A DNA stretch of 13,667 bases, from positions 1-13,667 of the forward strand of contig CAMYLL010000035.1 of assembly GCA_947259235.1 (NCBI GenBank). The letters run 5' to 3'. The position numbers were made by a program, and so were the translations under genes. A model generated the notes under the pieces. The model saw only the letters and a list, made by a program, of their open reading frames with translations, ran no database searches and was not told the origin of the DNA. The stretch is from an uncultured Pseudodesulfovibrio sp. (lineage in GTDB: Bacteria; Desulfobacterota; Desulfovibrionia; Desulfovibrionales; Desulfovibrionaceae). This document shows, piece after piece, positions 13,480 through 13,667 of this stretch (position 1 is its first letter; the number at the start of each line of letters is the position of its first letter).

Positions 13480-13667
13480 ATGTCCAAGAACATCTATTTC
13501 GGTAATCTGCCCTGGTCCGCAACCGAAGACGAAGTCCGCGCGGCTTTCGAGGCCTTCGGCGAAGTGACTTCTGTCAAACTCATCGAAGACAGGGAGACCG
13601 GCCGTTCCCGCGGTTTCGGTTTTGTCGAGATGGACAACAACGGTGCTCTCGAGGCCCTCGAGAGCCT
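13480..13667 (+). CDS. RNA-binding protein with RRM domain, 3'-truncated
   Basis: Small bacterial RRM (RNP-1) protein that binds single-stranded RNA, often cold- or stress-linked. 62 residues are visible before the window ends. RNP2 is IYFGNL (5-10) and RNP1 is RGFGFVEM (44-51), with the usual spacing and the beta1-alpha1 sequence PWSATEDEVRAAFEAFGEV. The start has AGGAG ten bases upstream, separated by a T-run. Family members of this type are usually 80-110 residues with a Gly/Arg-rich tail, which would lie outside the window. The long structured leader suggests post-transcriptional control. Confidence 0.96.
   Translation, partial: MSKNIYFGNLPWSATEDEVRAAFEAFGEVTSVKLIEDRETGRSRGFGFVEMDNNGALEALES

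Overview
The window looks like chromosomal DNA from a sulfate-reducing deltaproteobacterium of the Desulfovibrio/Pseudodesulfovibrio type. This is inferred from high GC content, strongly GC-ending codons, a lepA-lepB pair, a CHASE4 histidine kinase, a Cys-rich PAS sigma-54 activator, a short Mrp/NBP35 ATPase and an RRM protein. I see no tRNA, rRNA, CRISPR array, insertion sequence or phage gene. Two genes are cut by the window ends.

Left part (1-5480): the end of an MscS-type channel gene (+) converges on lepB, and the two share a strong hairpin. lepA and lepB lie together on the minus strand: translation factor EF4, then signal peptidase I. Upstream of them are a small SpoIIAA/STAS-like protein gene with relaxed codon use, then monofunctional ribB. 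ribB has a full FMN riboswitch leader, a perfect -35 box, a hairpin that includes its Shine-Dalgarno sequence, and an intrinsic terminator.

Middle (5502-8792): a membrane histidine kinase (CHASE4-HAMP-HisKA-HATPase, minus strand) has four 12-bp tandem repeats inside its HAMP connector. It is divergent from hypA-hypB, the nickel-insertion proteins for [NiFe] hydrogenase, which end in a strong terminator.

Right part (8793-13667): a PAS sigma-54 activator with four clustered cysteines is followed by 591 bp without a recognisable gene. That stretch holds a perfect 12-bp-arm palindrome, a near-consensus -24/-12 sigma-54 promoter 50 bp further on, and a 13-bp inverted repeat with a competing copy of one arm. 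The mrp Fe-S carrier ATPase gene follows. It looks like a dedicated regulatory module whose direct target is either mrp or an undescribed transcript. Next come a DUF697 membrane protein with a long LEA/histone-H1-like tail, and after a 327-bp structured intergenic region the start of an RRM RNA-binding protein gene.

The best candidates for something new are the sigma-54 module with its unexplained leader (10241-10831), the in-frame repeat in the kinase HAMP domain, and the DUF697-tail fusion.
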